Under the pieces are notes generated by a model. It saw nothing but the letters and a program-made list of their open reading frames with translations, searched no databases and was not told the DNA's origin. 64,000 bases of DNA from Rhizobium sp. Root1220. GTDB taxonomy: Bacteria; Pseudomonadota; Alphaproteobacteria; Rhizobiales; Rhizobiaceae. Shown in pieces: positions 7,334 to 16,523 of the stretch (within the stretch, counting starts at the first letter, position 1; each line of letters opens with the position of its first letter). The translations under genes and the position numbers were made by a program. The stretch is from positions 125,114 to 189,113 of the forward strand of contig NZ_LMDG01000002.1 in the NCBI RefSeq assembly GCF_001426265.1, read 5' to 3'.

Positions 7334-9538
7334 ATGCTCAAAGTGCTGTACCTCGTGCATGATCTGGCCGATCCCGCTGTCCGGCGGCGCGTGCTCATGC
7401 TGCGCGAAGGCGGCGCGGATGTCGTGCTTGCCGGTTTCCGGCGCGGCGAGAACCGGCTTGCCGAGGTGCATGGTATTACCCCGATCGAACTCGGGCGCAC
7501 GGCCGATGCCAAGTTCGCCCAGCGCATGAGCGCGGTTGTGAAGGCGATGGCAGGGCTGAAGAGCCTGCTCAAGGGCGTTGCCAAGCCCGACGTTATTATC
7601 GGACGCAATCTTGAAGCTCTTGCCGTCGCTCATCGCGCCAATACACTTTTCGGCGGCAATCTGCCGGTTGTCTACGAGTGCCTGGATATCCACCGCCTCC
7701 TGTCGCGCGACGACCTGATCGGCAAGTCAATTCGTCGTGCAGAGGCTCACTTCGGCCAACACACGAAACTGATCCTCACGAGCTCACCCGCCTTCATCGA
7801 GAATTATTTCGATGCACGATCTGGCATCAAGGCCGAAACGTTACTGATCGAAAACAAGGTGATAGCGCTCGAGGAAACTGAGATCGAGCAGCCTTTCGTT
7901 CGCCCGCTCAAGCAGCCGGGTCAGCCCTGGAAGATCGGTTGGTTCGGCGCCCTTCGCTGCCGCAAGTCACTTGCCCTCCTCGCGGATTTCTCGCGCCGCA
8001 TGCAAGGCCGTGTCGAGATCGTGCTTCGCGGGCGCCCTGCCTATTCCGAATTCGAGGATTTTGATTCCTTCGTTCGCGACGAGCCGTATCTCCGTTTTGA
8101 AGGCGTCTACCGCAATCCCGAGGATCTGAGGGCAATCTATGATGACGTCCATTTCTCCTGGGCGATCGATTTCTTCGAGGAAGGCCTGAATTCCAGCTGG
8201 CTGCTGCCGAACCGGCTCTACGAGGGTTGCCTCTACGGGACCGTTCCAATCGCGTTGGACGGCACCCAGACAGCGCGTTTCCTGGCCGAAAGGGACATCG
8301 GCCTCGTGCTCGGGGAAGCGAGTTCCTCCGGCCTCGAGGCGCTGTTTGAAAGCATGACCGGAGAACGCCACGGCGACCTGGCCGAAGCCGTCGCCGCGAA
8401 GGACCGTAAGACCTGGCTAGCCGACCGCAGCGACTGCGTTGCTCTCGTCGCAAGCCTTTCCCGCCTTGTTCCGGCCACCGCAGAGAGGGGCGCAACGGGG
8501 GCAACTATTCCCGAAACCATATATCAAGAAGGGTGGACAACCATGAAGTCTGATGTCAGTGCCAGCGTCTCCAGTCTCATCATCATCCCCTGCCTGAACG
8601 AAGAGAAACACATCGAGACCCTGCTGGCGAAGCTCAGCCTGGAATTGGACGACATGAATGCCCGGATCGTCGTTGCCGATGGCGGCAGCCAGGACGCGAC
8701 GCGCGCCATCGTCGCGCGCATCAGCGCAGAGGATCCGCGCATAGTCCTGCTCGACAATCCCCGCCGCATCCAGAGCGCCGCGGTCAACCTCGCCGTCGAG
8801 ACCTTCGGGCGCGACTGCGACTACCTGATCCGCATCGACGCTCATGGCGATTACCCGGCCGATTATTGCAGGCGCCTTGTCCAGGAAGCCGTGTTGACCC
8901 AAGCCGATTCCGTCGTTGTCGCTATGGAAACCGTAGGCTTTGGCCCCTTCCAGAAGGCAACGGCATTTGCACAGAACTCGAAGCTCGGCAACGGTGGCTC
9001 AAAGCACCGCGAAGGCGCCAAGGGACATTGGGCCAACCATGGCCACCACGCACTGATGCGGATCGCCGCGTTCGAGTCGGTCGGAGGATATGATGAAACG
9101 TTCAGCCATAACGAAGACGCAGAACTCGACTACCGCCTGAAGAAAGCCGGCTTCGGCATCTGGATGACCGATAAGACCAGGATGATCTACTACCCGCGCT
9201 CGAGCGTCAGCACGCTTTTCAGGCAGTATCTCGGCTACGGCCGGGGTCGTGCAAAGAACATCCTGAAGCATGGCAGTATGCCGAGTATCCGCCAGTTGCT
9301 GCCGCTGTTGGTCGTGCCTGTCTTCATCGGCGCCTTCCTGGCCGTGCTCAACTGGGCCGCTGTCATTCCGTTCAGCCTGTGGGCCGTCGCCTGCGTCGGC
9401 TACGGTTTCTGGATGGCTATCGGACAAAAGAACCCTTATGGCCCGCTTGCCGCACTCTCGGCGATGGTGATGCACTTCGCCTGGTCGGCCGGCTTCTGGA
9501 TGGAACTGCTAAGCTTCCGTGGTCGAAAGGTATCCTGA
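7334..9538 (+). CDS. exoL/exoA: ExoL-ExoA in-frame fusion: two succinoglycan glucosyltransferases in one reading frame
   Basis: A single frame of 734 codons has no stop between two proteins that are separate in S. meliloti. The start at 7334 has AAAAGGA ten bases upstream. Residues 1-403 match ExoL (about 404 residues), starting MLKVLYLVHDLADPAVRRRV, a GT4-type glucosyltransferase. Residue 404 is a Met that begins an ExoA-like family 2 glucosyltransferase of 331 residues: SLIIIPCLNEEKHIETLL, VVADGGSQDATRAIV, the metal-site segment YLIRIDAHGDYP, and three C-terminal membrane helices (about 640-720). ExoA adds the second sugar (beta-1,3 glucose) and ExoL the third (beta-1,4 glucose). A ribosome site before the internal Met could still give free ExoA. 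The stop overlaps the exoM start by one base. Confidence 0.88.
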   Translation: MLKVLYLVHDLADPAVRRRVLMLREGGADVVLAGFRRGENRLAEVHGITPIELGRTADAKFAQRMSAVVKAMAGLKSLLKGVAKPDVIIGRNLEALAVAHRANTLFGGNLPVVYECLDIHRLLSRDDLIGKSIRRAEAHFGQHTKLILTSSPAFIENYFDARSGIKAETLLIENKVIALEETEIEQPFVRPLKQPGQPWKIGWFGALRCRKSLALLADFSRRMQGRVEIVLRGRPAYSEFEDFDSFVRDEPYLRFEGVYRNPEDLRAIYDDVHFSWAIDFFEEGLNSSWLLPNRLYEGCLYGTVPIALDGTQTARFLAERDIGLVLGEASSSGLEALFESMTGERHGDLAEAVAAKDRKTWLADRSDCVALVASLSRLVPATAERGATGATIPETIYQEGWTTMKSDVSASVSSLIIIPCLNEEKHIETLLAKLSLELDDMNARIVVADGGSQDATRAIVARISAEDPRIVLLDNPRRIQSAAVNLAVETFGRDCDYLIRIDAHGDYPADYCRRLVQEAVLTQADSVVVAMETVGFGPFQKATAFAQNSKLGNGGSKHREGAKGHWANHGHHALMRIAAFESVGGYDETFSHNEDAELDYRLKKAGFGIWMTDKTRMIYYPRSSVSTLFRQYLGYGRGRAKNILKHGSMPSIRQLLPLLVVPVFIGAFLAVLNWAAVIPFSLWAVACVGYGFWMAIGQKNPYGPLAALSAMVMHFAWSAGFWMELLSFRGRKVS
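8527..8545 (+). promoter_or_regulatory. Internal ribosome site and start of the ExoA part
   Basis: AGAAGGGTGG (8527-8536) lies six bases before ATG at 8543, the expected start of ExoA. If used, it yields a 331-residue ExoA (S. meliloti ExoA is about 330) in addition to, or instead of, the fused product. Confidence 0.6.
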
Positions 9539-10464
9539 TGACCGAAGTCAGACCTTTGCAGATCGATATCGGCATTTGCACCTACCGCCGCGCTTCACTC
9601 GATGAAGCGCTGCTGTCGCTTGCGGTCCTGGCGATCCCTGCGGATACGACGCTTCGCATCATCGTCGCAGACAACGACAAGGTGCCAAGTGCCCGGGAAC
9701 GCGTGGACGCGCTTCGCGCCACGATCCCCCACGTAGTCGCCTACGTGCACTGCCCGGCCTCGAACATCTCGATTGCCCGCAACGCCTGTCTGGACAATGC
9801 AACCGGCGACTTCCTCGCCTTCATTGATGACGACGAGGATGCTAGCGAGGAATGGCTGGTCAAGCTCCTTGCCGCTGCCCGTGCAACGAACGCGGATGCC
9901 GTGCTCGGCCCCGTTCGCAGCGTCTATTCGTCGACGGCACCAAGCTGGATGCGTGAAGGCGACTTCCACTCGACCTTGCCCGTCTGGGTGGGCGGCGAGA
10001 TCCGCACCGGCTACACCTGCAATGCGCTTCTCCGCCTCGCCTCGCCCCACGTGGCCGGTCGCCGCTTCAATCTTGCTCTCGGGCGCACAGGCGGAGAGGA
10101 CACGGAGTTCTTCAGCCATATGCATATCGCAGGCGGCAAGATAGCCTATGCACCCGATGCTTACGTCTATGAGCCGGTCACCGAAGGGCGTGCCGATCTT
10201 TCCTGGCTTGCCAAGCGCCGTTTCCGCTTTGGCCAGACGCACGGCCGGTTGCTGCAGGAGAAAAGCCGTGGCCTGGAGCGCGTCAAGCAGGTTGGCCTTG
10301 CGGCAGGCAAGGCCGGCTTCTGCTATGCTGCGGCAATCGGCTGCATTTTCTCCGCAGTTCCCCGCTATCGCTACGCCCTTCGTGGCGTCATGCACTCCGG
10401 TGTTCTGAGCGGCTTGCTTGGCGTTCGTGAGATCCGTCAATACGGATCGGCGGAGGCCGCATGA
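9538..10464 (+). CDS. exoM: ExoM, beta-1,4-glucosyltransferase of succinoglycan synthesis
   Basis: The product is 308 residues (S. meliloti ExoM 309). The start at 9538 overlaps the exoA stop as TGATG, indicating translational coupling. Family 2 features: IDIGICTYRRASLDEALLSL, IIVADNDKVPSA, NISIARNACLDNATGDFLAF leading into the IDDDEDAS metal site (about 97-104), and GRTGGEDTEFF near residue 185. One or two C-terminal hydrophobic segments suggest membrane attachment. ExoM adds the fourth sugar (beta-1,4 glucose) to the lipid-linked intermediate. Confidence 0.92.
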   Translation: MTEVRPLQIDIGICTYRRASLDEALLSLAVLAIPADTTLRIIVADNDKVPSARERVDALRATIPHVVAYVHCPASNISIARNACLDNATGDFLAFIDDDEDASEEWLVKLLAAARATNADAVLGPVRSVYSSTAPSWMREGDFHSTLPVWVGGEIRTGYTCNALLRLASPHVAGRRFNLALGRTGGEDTEFFSHMHIAGGKIAYAPDAYVYEPVTEGRADLSWLAKRRFRFGQTHGRLLQEKSRGLERVKQVGLAAGKAGFCYAAAIGCIFSAVPRYRYALRGVMHSGVLSGLLGVREIRQYGSAEAA

Positions 10465-11468
10465 CAAAAACCCAGCCCGACGTCAGCTTCATCATTGCCG
10501 CCTACAATGCGGCAGCGACACTCGCGAAAGCGATCGACAGCGCGCTTGCCCAGCGCGGCGTTTCGGTCGAGGTGATTGTCGCCGATGACTGCTCGGTGGA
10601 CGAGACAAGGACGATCGCGGCAACGTATGCGGACCGGAATGTCCGGTTGCTGGCGCTTGCCCGCAATGGCGGACCGGCCGCCGCCCGCAATGCAGCCATC
10701 GCCGCCGCGACGGGTCGCTGGCTTGCGGTTCTCGATTCTGATGACGCCGTGGAGCCCGAGCGGCTACAGCGAATGATCGCCCGCGCCGAGAAAGTCGGCG
10801 CCAAAGTCGCCGTCGACAATCTCCGCGTCATCCGTGCCGACGGAACGCCACCCGAGACGATGTTCACCGAACAGTCGCTCGCGAATACGCCTGAACTGAC
10901 GCTTCCCGCTTTTATCCGCTCCAACGCCCTGTTTCAGACAACGCATAATTTTGGTTATCTCAAGCCTATTTTTCAGCGAGCTTTCATCGAGAACCATGGG
11001 CTGCGCTTCAACGAAGCCCTGAAGGTCGGCGAGGATTATCTGTTTCTTGCCTCGGCGATCGCACTTGGCGGGCGATGCGTCATCGAACCCGTCGCCGGCT
11101 ATGACTATCATATCCGCGAAGGCTCGATTTCGCGCGTTCTCGCCCTTCATCACATCGACGCCATGATCGAGGGCGATAAGGCCTTCCTTCGAGATCACAC
11201 ATTGGATGTGGAGGCAGCAGCCGCACAGGAGTTTCGCGAACGAAGCCTCCGCCGGGGCCGCGCCTTCCTCGTCCTCGTACAGAATATCAAAGATCGGTCG
11301 ATCTTCGGAGCGATCAGGACAGCCTGGAGCAACCCTTTGGCGGTGATGCATCTGAAGATGCCCATCGCCATGAGGGTCAATCGCGCAGTGGCGCCGCTCC
11401 GCAAACTGATCAGCCCGCAGACCGGCCTCACAGCCATCGATGGCGCGACCCGCTCCCGCAAAGGATAG
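10461..11468 (+). CDS. exoO: ExoO, beta-1,6-glucosyltransferase of succinoglycan synthesis
   Basis: The product is 335 residues; the start overlaps the exoM stop by four bases (ATGA). Family 2 motifs are VSFIIAAYNAAATLAKAID, VIVADDCSVDETRTIA, NGGPAAARNAAIAAATGRW and the AVLDSDDAVEPE metal site (about 93-104), with KVGEDYLFLASAI near 190. In S. meliloti ExoO adds the first side-chain glucose through a beta-1,6 link. It resembles the exoU product along its length, so the two are probably paralogues. exoN, which follows exoO in S. meliloti, is absent: exoP begins four bases later. Confidence 0.9.
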   Translation: MTKTQPDVSFIIAAYNAAATLAKAIDSALAQRGVSVEVIVADDCSVDETRTIAATYADRNVRLLALARNGGPAAARNAAIAAATGRWLAVLDSDDAVEPERLQRMIARAEKVGAKVAVDNLRVIRADGTPPETMFTEQSLANTPELTLPAFIRSNALFQTTHNFGYLKPIFQRAFIENHGLRFNEALKVGEDYLFLASAIALGGRCVIEPVAGYDYHIREGSISRVLALHHIDAMIEGDKAFLRDHTLDVEAAAAQEFRERSLRRGRAFLVLVQNIKDRSIFGAIRTAWSNPLAVMHLKMPIAMRVNRAVAPLRKLISPQTGLTAIDGATRSRKG

Positions 11469-11472
11469 AGCC

Positions 11473-13824
11473 ATGAACCAACGGAACCTGACCTTGCACA
11501 GCACTCTGCCCAAAGCGGCTGACGATTCCGATTCCTTTATCGACATCGATCGCCTGATTGCAATCTTGATACGCCGCGCCGGTTCGATCGCCCTCTGCGT
11601 TGGTGCAACGGTGCTGCTGGCCGTCGTATACCTGCTGTTCGCGACGGCCCAGTACACGTCGATGACTCAGATTCTGCTCGACGACAACATGGCGAAGTAT
11701 GCGCAGGACGCGACCCCCGCCGCGAGCTCGCAGCAGGTCGACATGCAGATCGCCAGCGCCGTCGAAATCCTGAAATCGAACGAACTGGCGCTTCGGGTGG
11801 TCGACGCCGAGAAGCTTCAGGACAACGACACGATCCTCACGCCGGCGCGATCGCCTGCCTCGCTCATCAAGTCGGGCGTGAAGCTGATTGTCAGCGCCCT
11901 GATACCGGGCGGCCCGCCGGTGTCGGAAGATGACGCCCGCAACGGCAGGCGTCAGAAGGCCGCCGCGTTGCTGCAGGACGCCGTGACGGTTTCCCGCGTC
12001 AACCGCAGTTCTGTTCTCGCGGTGTCCTTCCGTTCCACCGACCGGCTCCTTGCCGCACGGATAACCAAAGCCTACGCAACGGCCTATCTGAGCGATCAGC
12101 TCAACGCCAACTTCGATGCGACGGAAAGCGCTTCGGTGTGGCTCCAGCAGCGCCTCACCGATCTTAGGCAGCGCTCGCAGCAGGCAGCGCTGGATGTTGC
12201 CAAGTTCAAGGCCGATAACGGCCTGACATCGGCCAACGGCGAATTGATGTCCGAACAACAGCTTGCCGATCTGAACAAGCAAATGATTGTCGCCCAGGCC
12301 GACGCGGCCAGCGCCTCGGCACGGTACAACCAGTTCAAGTCCATCGTCGACATGGGCCCGGACAGCGCCGTCAACAACGCCGCGATCTCCTCTGGCCAGA
12401 CGGACAACACCGTGATTCAGGATATGCGCACGCGCTATATCTCGGTCAGCAAACGCGAGCAGGAGGTCACCACCAACTTCGGTGCGGATCACCCGCAAGC
12501 AGTCGCATTGCGTGCTGAAAAGCAGGACCTGACGCGCCAGATCTATCAGGAGCTTCAGCAACTGACGTCGAGCTATCGCAACGAATTCGAGGTCGCTCGC
12601 TCCCGCGAGGCATCGCTTCGCCAAAACGTCGAGCACCTTACCGGCAAGAATTCGGAATCGGATAAGTCTCTGGTTCAGCTGAACGACCTGGAGCAGCGAG
12701 CCTCTGCTCTGAAGACGCTCTACGAATCCTACCTCGGCAAGTACGAGGAAGCGTCGCAGCAGCAGTCCTTTCCGATCGCGAAGGCCCGCGTCATCTCCGA
12801 AGCTGGCGTGCCGGTTTCCCCATCCAGCCCGAAGAAGACGATGACACTGGGCCTTGCAATCGTGCTCGGTCTCATGGCCGGTGGTGCGCTGACGGCTTTC
12901 CAGGAGTTCCGCGAACGTTTCTTCCGCGTCGAAGGCGATGTGCGGACCATCCTCGGACTGAAATTCCTCGGATATCTGCCGCTGGTCGGCCGCTCACGGG
13001 AGAACAAGATCTTCCGGCCGCGCACCGCACCGCCGCAGGCGGTCGACGCCGCCCCGGACACGGAAGCAACCTTCGAACGCATCATGCGCGTCGTCTTGGA
13101 GGCACCGCGCTCGGTCTTTGCGGAAACCTTGCGCAACGCCAAGCTTGCCAGCGACGTGATGTTCCAGGGCAAATCGGACCGAGTGATCGGCGTGGTTTCG
13201 GTCATGCCCGGCGAAGGCAAGTCGACCACTGCTGCCAACTTCGCGGCACTTCTTGCCTCGAGCGGCAAGCGCACGCTCCTGATCGACGCCGACCTTCGCA
13301 ATCCCGGCCTCACCCGCATGCTGAAGACACCCCCGAAGCAGGGTCTGGTCGAAGCTGTGCTCGGCGACGTTCCGTGGGCGAGCGCCGTCAAGGTCGACCC
13401 GATCACCAAGCTGGCCATCCTCCCGGTCCTGCAGAACGATCACCTGATGCACACCAGCGAACTGCTGGCGTCACAGGGCATGTTCAACCTGATGGAAAAT
13501 GCCCGCAAGATGTTCGATTACATCGTCGTCGACCTTGCGCCGCTCGGCCCGGTCATCGATGCGAAAGCTTTTGCCCCACAGGTCGACGGCTTCCTCTTCG
13601 TGACTGAATGGGGCTCGACCCCGACCAACGTCGTGCGCGACATCCTCAATGCCGAGCCGCAGATCAAGTCGAAGATTCTGGGTGTGATCCTCAACAAGAC
13701 CGACATGACCGAGCTCGGCAAGTTCACCAATTTCGGCGGCGCAGAACGCTACCGTCACAAGTATGTCAGCTACTACACCGAGGAAACGCTGAAAACACGG
13801 GAACCGGCAGAGGCCGGCGCCTGA
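11473..13824 (+). CDS. exoP: ExoP, Wzz/BY-kinase polysaccharide co-polymerase
   Basis: The product is 783 residues (S. meliloti ExoP about 786), starting at 11473 after AAAGGATAGAG. The N-terminal Wzz domain has a membrane segment at about 38-58, a long periplasmic coiled-coil region and a second membrane segment at about 457-476 after a Pro-rich PVSPSSPKK. The C-terminal cytoplasmic tyrosine autokinase has Walker A MPGEGKSTTAANF (about 578-590), Walker A' LLIDADLRNPG and Walker B YIVVDLAPLGPVID. The tail holds a Tyr cluster (YRHKYVSYY), the usual autophosphorylation region. It controls succinoglycan chain length and polymerisation. It ends the exo run; its stop abuts that of the convergent phosphatase gene. 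Confidence 0.95.
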   Translation: MNQRNLTLHSTLPKAADDSDSFIDIDRLIAILIRRAGSIALCVGATVLLAVVYLLFATAQYTSMTQILLDDNMAKYAQDATPAASSQQVDMQIASAVEILKSNELALRVVDAEKLQDNDTILTPARSPASLIKSGVKLIVSALIPGGPPVSEDDARNGRRQKAAALLQDAVTVSRVNRSSVLAVSFRSTDRLLAARITKAYATAYLSDQLNANFDATESASVWLQQRLTDLRQRSQQAALDVAKFKADNGLTSANGELMSEQQLADLNKQMIVAQADAASASARYNQFKSIVDMGPDSAVNNAAISSGQTDNTVIQDMRTRYISVSKREQEVTTNFGADHPQAVALRAEKQDLTRQIYQELQQLTSSYRNEFEVARSREASLRQNVEHLTGKNSESDKSLVQLNDLEQRASALKTLYESYLGKYEEASQQQSFPIAKARVISEAGVPVSPSSPKKTMTLGLAIVLGLMAGGALTAFQEFRERFFRVEGDVRTILGLKFLGYLPLVGRSRENKIFRPRTAPPQAVDAAPDTEATFERIMRVVLEAPRSVFAETLRNAKLASDVMFQGKSDRVIGVVSVMPGEGKSTTAANFAALLASSGKRTLLIDADLRNPGLTRMLKTPPKQGLVEAVLGDVPWASAVKVDPITKLAILPVLQNDHLMHTSELLASQGMFNLMENARKMFDYIVVDLAPLGPVIDAKAFAPQVDGFLFVTEWGSTPTNVVRDILNAEPQIKSKILGVILNKTDMTELGKFTNFGGAERYRHKYVSYYTEETLKTREPAEAGA

Positions 13825-14562
13825 TCAGGTCTGGAACAGATGCACGCGTCCCCGCCACAGCTTTGCAACCGTCAGCTTGCCGCTGTAGTAGGCGCCCGTG
13901 TCAAGGTTCAGACGCTTTGCGAAAACCTCCGGCCTTTCGGCCGGAGTATGCCCGTGAACGACCAGCTTCGGCAACGGCTTGTGGCTTTCGAAAAAACGCT
14001 GCCGGATGAAGACGAGATCGTCGTCGCTCTGATGCTCGATCGGCAGCATGGGATCGATGCCAGCATGAACGAATAGCACGTTGGGCGTATCGACGAAAAT
14101 TGGCAGCGAGCGCAGGAAATCGATATGCGGCCTGGGCAAGGACTGCCGGATGAAGGCGTCGAGCTTTGCAGCGCCTGGAAAGATCAATGGCAATTGCTCC
14201 GGGTCGAGACCATAGGAGCGCAATAGGGCATCCGCGCCCATTCGCATCCAGTCGGCATATGAAACCAGCCCATCGACATAGTCGAGCATGACGATCTCAT
14301 GATTTCCGGTGATACAGACGCGGTCGAAATTTTCGGGCGGCGGCGCCATCAGGTGCGAGATCACCTGCGCCGAAGACGGGCCGCGATCGATATAGTCGCC
14401 AAGCGTCACGATAAGCTTGCGCCCGGGGATATCTGCCGCATCCTCCACGATGGCCTGCTCTGCCTTTTTCAGGAGGTCATGCCTCCCGTGAATGTCGCCG
14501 ATGGCGTAGATCGGCATATCGCCGGGATCGAGCGTGAGCCGCTGGCGGATGGTCGACGGCAT
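13825..14562 (-). CDS. Metallophosphoesterase, serine/threonine protein phosphatase type
   Basis: Start chosen at 14562 (245 residues), because GAGG lies six bases upstream and homology begins there; further in-frame ATGs lie upstream. All PPP-family metal motifs are present: GDIHGR (GDXHG), GDYIDRGP (GDXXDRG), GNHE (GNHE/D), then VHAGIDP and VHGHTP. It resembles the small bacterial PrpA/PrpE-like and diadenosine-tetraphosphatase-like enzymes; the true substrate is unknown. Its stop codon abuts the exoP stop (TGATCA) on opposite strands. A role in reversing tyrosine or serine phosphorylation is possible but only suggested by position. Confidence 0.85.
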   Translation of the reverse strand: MPSTIRQRLTLDPGDMPIYAIGDIHGRHDLLKKAEQAIVEDAADIPGRKLIVTLGDYIDRGPSSAQVISHLMAPPPENFDRVCITGNHEIVMLDYVDGLVSYADWMRMGADALLRSYGLDPEQLPLIFPGAAKLDAFIRQSLPRPHIDFLRSLPIFVDTPNVLFVHAGIDPMLPIEHQSDDDLVFIRQRFFESHKPLPKLVVHGHTPAERPEVFAKRLNLDTGAYYSGKLTVAKLWRGRVHLFQT

Positions 14563-14770
14563 ATGGAACCTCATCTGATTGGATGCTCTGGACTGACTAC
14601 GCCATCCGAACAGCAGCGCCTTGAGAGACGCCGAAGCATAACTACGCAGATGAACGCCGCAATCAAGCGGGTAATAAAATTCCGCGATGCATGTCTGTGT
14701 AGAAAAACAGGCCTTATCATCGCGTTGCGTATCCGTCACATCTAAAGCTCGGACAAACAGAGGCCCGCAG

Positions 14771-15874
14771 ATGGGAACCATATCGCAATTGCACGACAGA
14801 GTACGATCTGCTGCGCATCGTATCGAGAGCGAGGAGGAAGCGGTCGCCACCGCTCGCAACCTCGCTGCGGGCTTCGCCCTGCAAGCGAGTGAGCGCGATA
14901 TCAATCGTATCTTGCCCTATGCAGAGCTCGATACTCTCGCCCAATCCGGCCTGACCGCGATCACGATCCCGGCGGAGCATGAGGGCCTCGATGTGGCCAA
15001 CGCACTGCTTGGCGAGATCGTGGCTATTGTGGCCGAAGGCGATCCATCGATTGCCGAGTGCCTGGAAGTTCATTTTCGGGTTCTGGAGCAGCTGCGGATC
15101 GAGGGCGGTGATGAGCTGAAGAATTTCCTGTTCGCGCGGGCACTTGCGGGCGATCTTTTCTCTGAGTCCGTCTTCCTCGGGCCCGGCACCGCCACGCCCA
15201 GCGGCATGGGCTACCAATTGAGCGGCAGAAGCGTGCCATCGACCGCCATCCTCTTCTCCGACTGGATCGCAGCGCGGGCAATCGACGCCGACGGCAAGCC
15301 GACGACGCTCTATTTGCCTCGCGAAGCCGACGGGCTCCAGATCATTGATGATTGGGATGGCTTCGGCCAACGGGCCAACGGCACCGCGACGGCGGTTGCA
15401 AACGGCGTTCGGGTCAATTCTGACGCGGTCTCCCGGCACGTTCGCCAAGGTCCCTTGATCACCAGCGCGCTGGCAGCCCTCCTCCACGCAGCAACCGATC
15501 TTGGCATTGCACGCGCCGCACTCGCCAGTCTGAAGCACGCGCCTCGTTCTGCAATTGTCGGCAAGCTTGTCATCTCCCTCGAGGCCACGGCGGCGCTCGT
15601 TGAAAGTGCCGGCGGAAAGGTTGACTTCGCGCAGGTGACCCCGTCGACAAAGACTATCGAGATAGCCTCTTTCTCCGCATCGGCTGCCCAGAGCACAGCA
15701 AGCGCAGCGGCATTGGAAGCGACCAACAGTCTATTCCAGCTGTCGAGCGACGACGCGGCAAGCATTGGCTTGAACCTCGACAGGCATTGGCGAAACGCCC
15801 GCATTCATGCGCGCGGCGCCGCAACCGACGACCTCTACATAGCAGCCGCGGAACACTATTTCGGCAGCGTCTGA
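14771..15874 (+). CDS. Acyl-CoA-dehydrogenase-fold flavoprotein, DszC/SfnB-like
   Basis: The product is 367 residues. The start at 14771 has AGAGG eight bases upstream; the frame stays open further upstream without a good site. It is an acyl-CoA dehydrogenase-fold protein in which the C-terminal LDRHWRNARIHARG motif and the IIDDWDGFGQRANGTATA segment (about 196-213) are typical of FMNH2-dependent DszC/SfnB monooxygenases rather than true dehydrogenases. It resembles the three SfnB-type genes at the right end of the window. It converges on an Rrf2 regulator with a four-base gap. A role in sulfur acquisition is likely but the substrate is unknown. Confidence 0.78.
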   Translation: MGTISQLHDRVRSAAHRIESEEEAVATARNLAAGFALQASERDINRILPYAELDTLAQSGLTAITIPAEHEGLDVANALLGEIVAIVAEGDPSIAECLEVHFRVLEQLRIEGGDELKNFLFARALAGDLFSESVFLGPGTATPSGMGYQLSGRSVPSTAILFSDWIAARAIDADGKPTTLYLPREADGLQIIDDWDGFGQRANGTATAVANGVRVNSDAVSRHVRQGPLITSALAALLHAATDLGIARAALASLKHAPRSAIVGKLVISLEATAALVESAGGKVDFAQVTPSTKTIEIASFSASAAQSTASAAALEATNSLFQLSSDDAASIGLNLDRHWRNARIHARGAATDDLYIAAAEHYFGSV

Positions 15875-15878
15875 CGTC

Positions 15879-16343
15879 CTAGTTGGCGACCGAGACGGGG
15901 AGCTTTTCGTCGGCATCGTCGAGCTTGCTGCCGGACGCCACGAATTGCTCCAGGGTCATGTTATCGAGAATATCGGCGATCGCGTCCCGGACTTCGGTCA
16001 TCGAGCGCCGAACCTGACAGGTCTCGGGATCGGAACAGTCGTCACACGCCTCGAAAGCGGTGCGGCTGGCGCAGCGGATCGGTGCAAGTGGCCCGTCAAG
16101 CGTGCGAATGACGTGACCAATGCGAATTTCAGAGGCAGGACGCGACAGCGAGTAACCGCCGCCGGGGCCTTTCTTGGAGCGAAGAATCCCAACGTTGCGC
16201 AGCTCTAGCAAAATCGTATCGAGGAATTTTTTCGGTATGTTGTTGCGCGCCGCGACGTCATTGATGAAGGCCGTCTCACCCGGAGCCAGGCGAGCGAGGT
16301 CTACCAGCGCTTTCAAGCCGTATTTTCCTTTTTTCGTCAGCAT
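15879..16343 (-). CDS. Rrf2 family transcriptional regulator with a Cys cluster
   Basis: The start is placed at 16343 (154 residues), where the conserved MLTKKGKYGLKALVDLA begins. A winged-helix domain covers about 1-85, with the wing motif KKGPGGGYSLSRP. A cysteine cluster (CASRTAFEACDDCSDPETC, about 103-121) follows, suited to a [2Fe-2S] cluster as in IscR-like members. It differs from RirA, whose wing and cysteine spacing are different. It is convergent with the DszC-like gene, so it may respond to iron-sulfur or cysteine status. The target genes are not evident. Confidence 0.85.
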   Translation of the reverse strand: MLTKKGKYGLKALVDLARLAPGETAFINDVAARNNIPKKFLDTILLELRNVGILRSKKGPGGGYSLSRPASEIRIGHVIRTLDGPLAPIRCASRTAFEACDDCSDPETCQVRRSMTEVRDAIADILDNMTLEQFVASGSKLDDADEKLPVSVAN

Positions 16344-16523
16344 GTCCGCTCGCCCTGTAGCCCCCGTATTTTCATCCCCACTAAACAGCCAATAACGCCG
16401 AAAGCATGAATACACAACAAATGGCCATCTTTTATATAGTTTGTATCCATCTTGCCTTCTAATCGCAATTTCTAACCTTGCTCAGGCAGCAGGCGATTTG
16501 CCGAACATCGCTCGATGAATTGG

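Noticed and set aside
11428..12636. 402-codon open frame antisense to exoP
   Set aside because: Shadow of the GC-rich exoP gene; no motif or plausible start.
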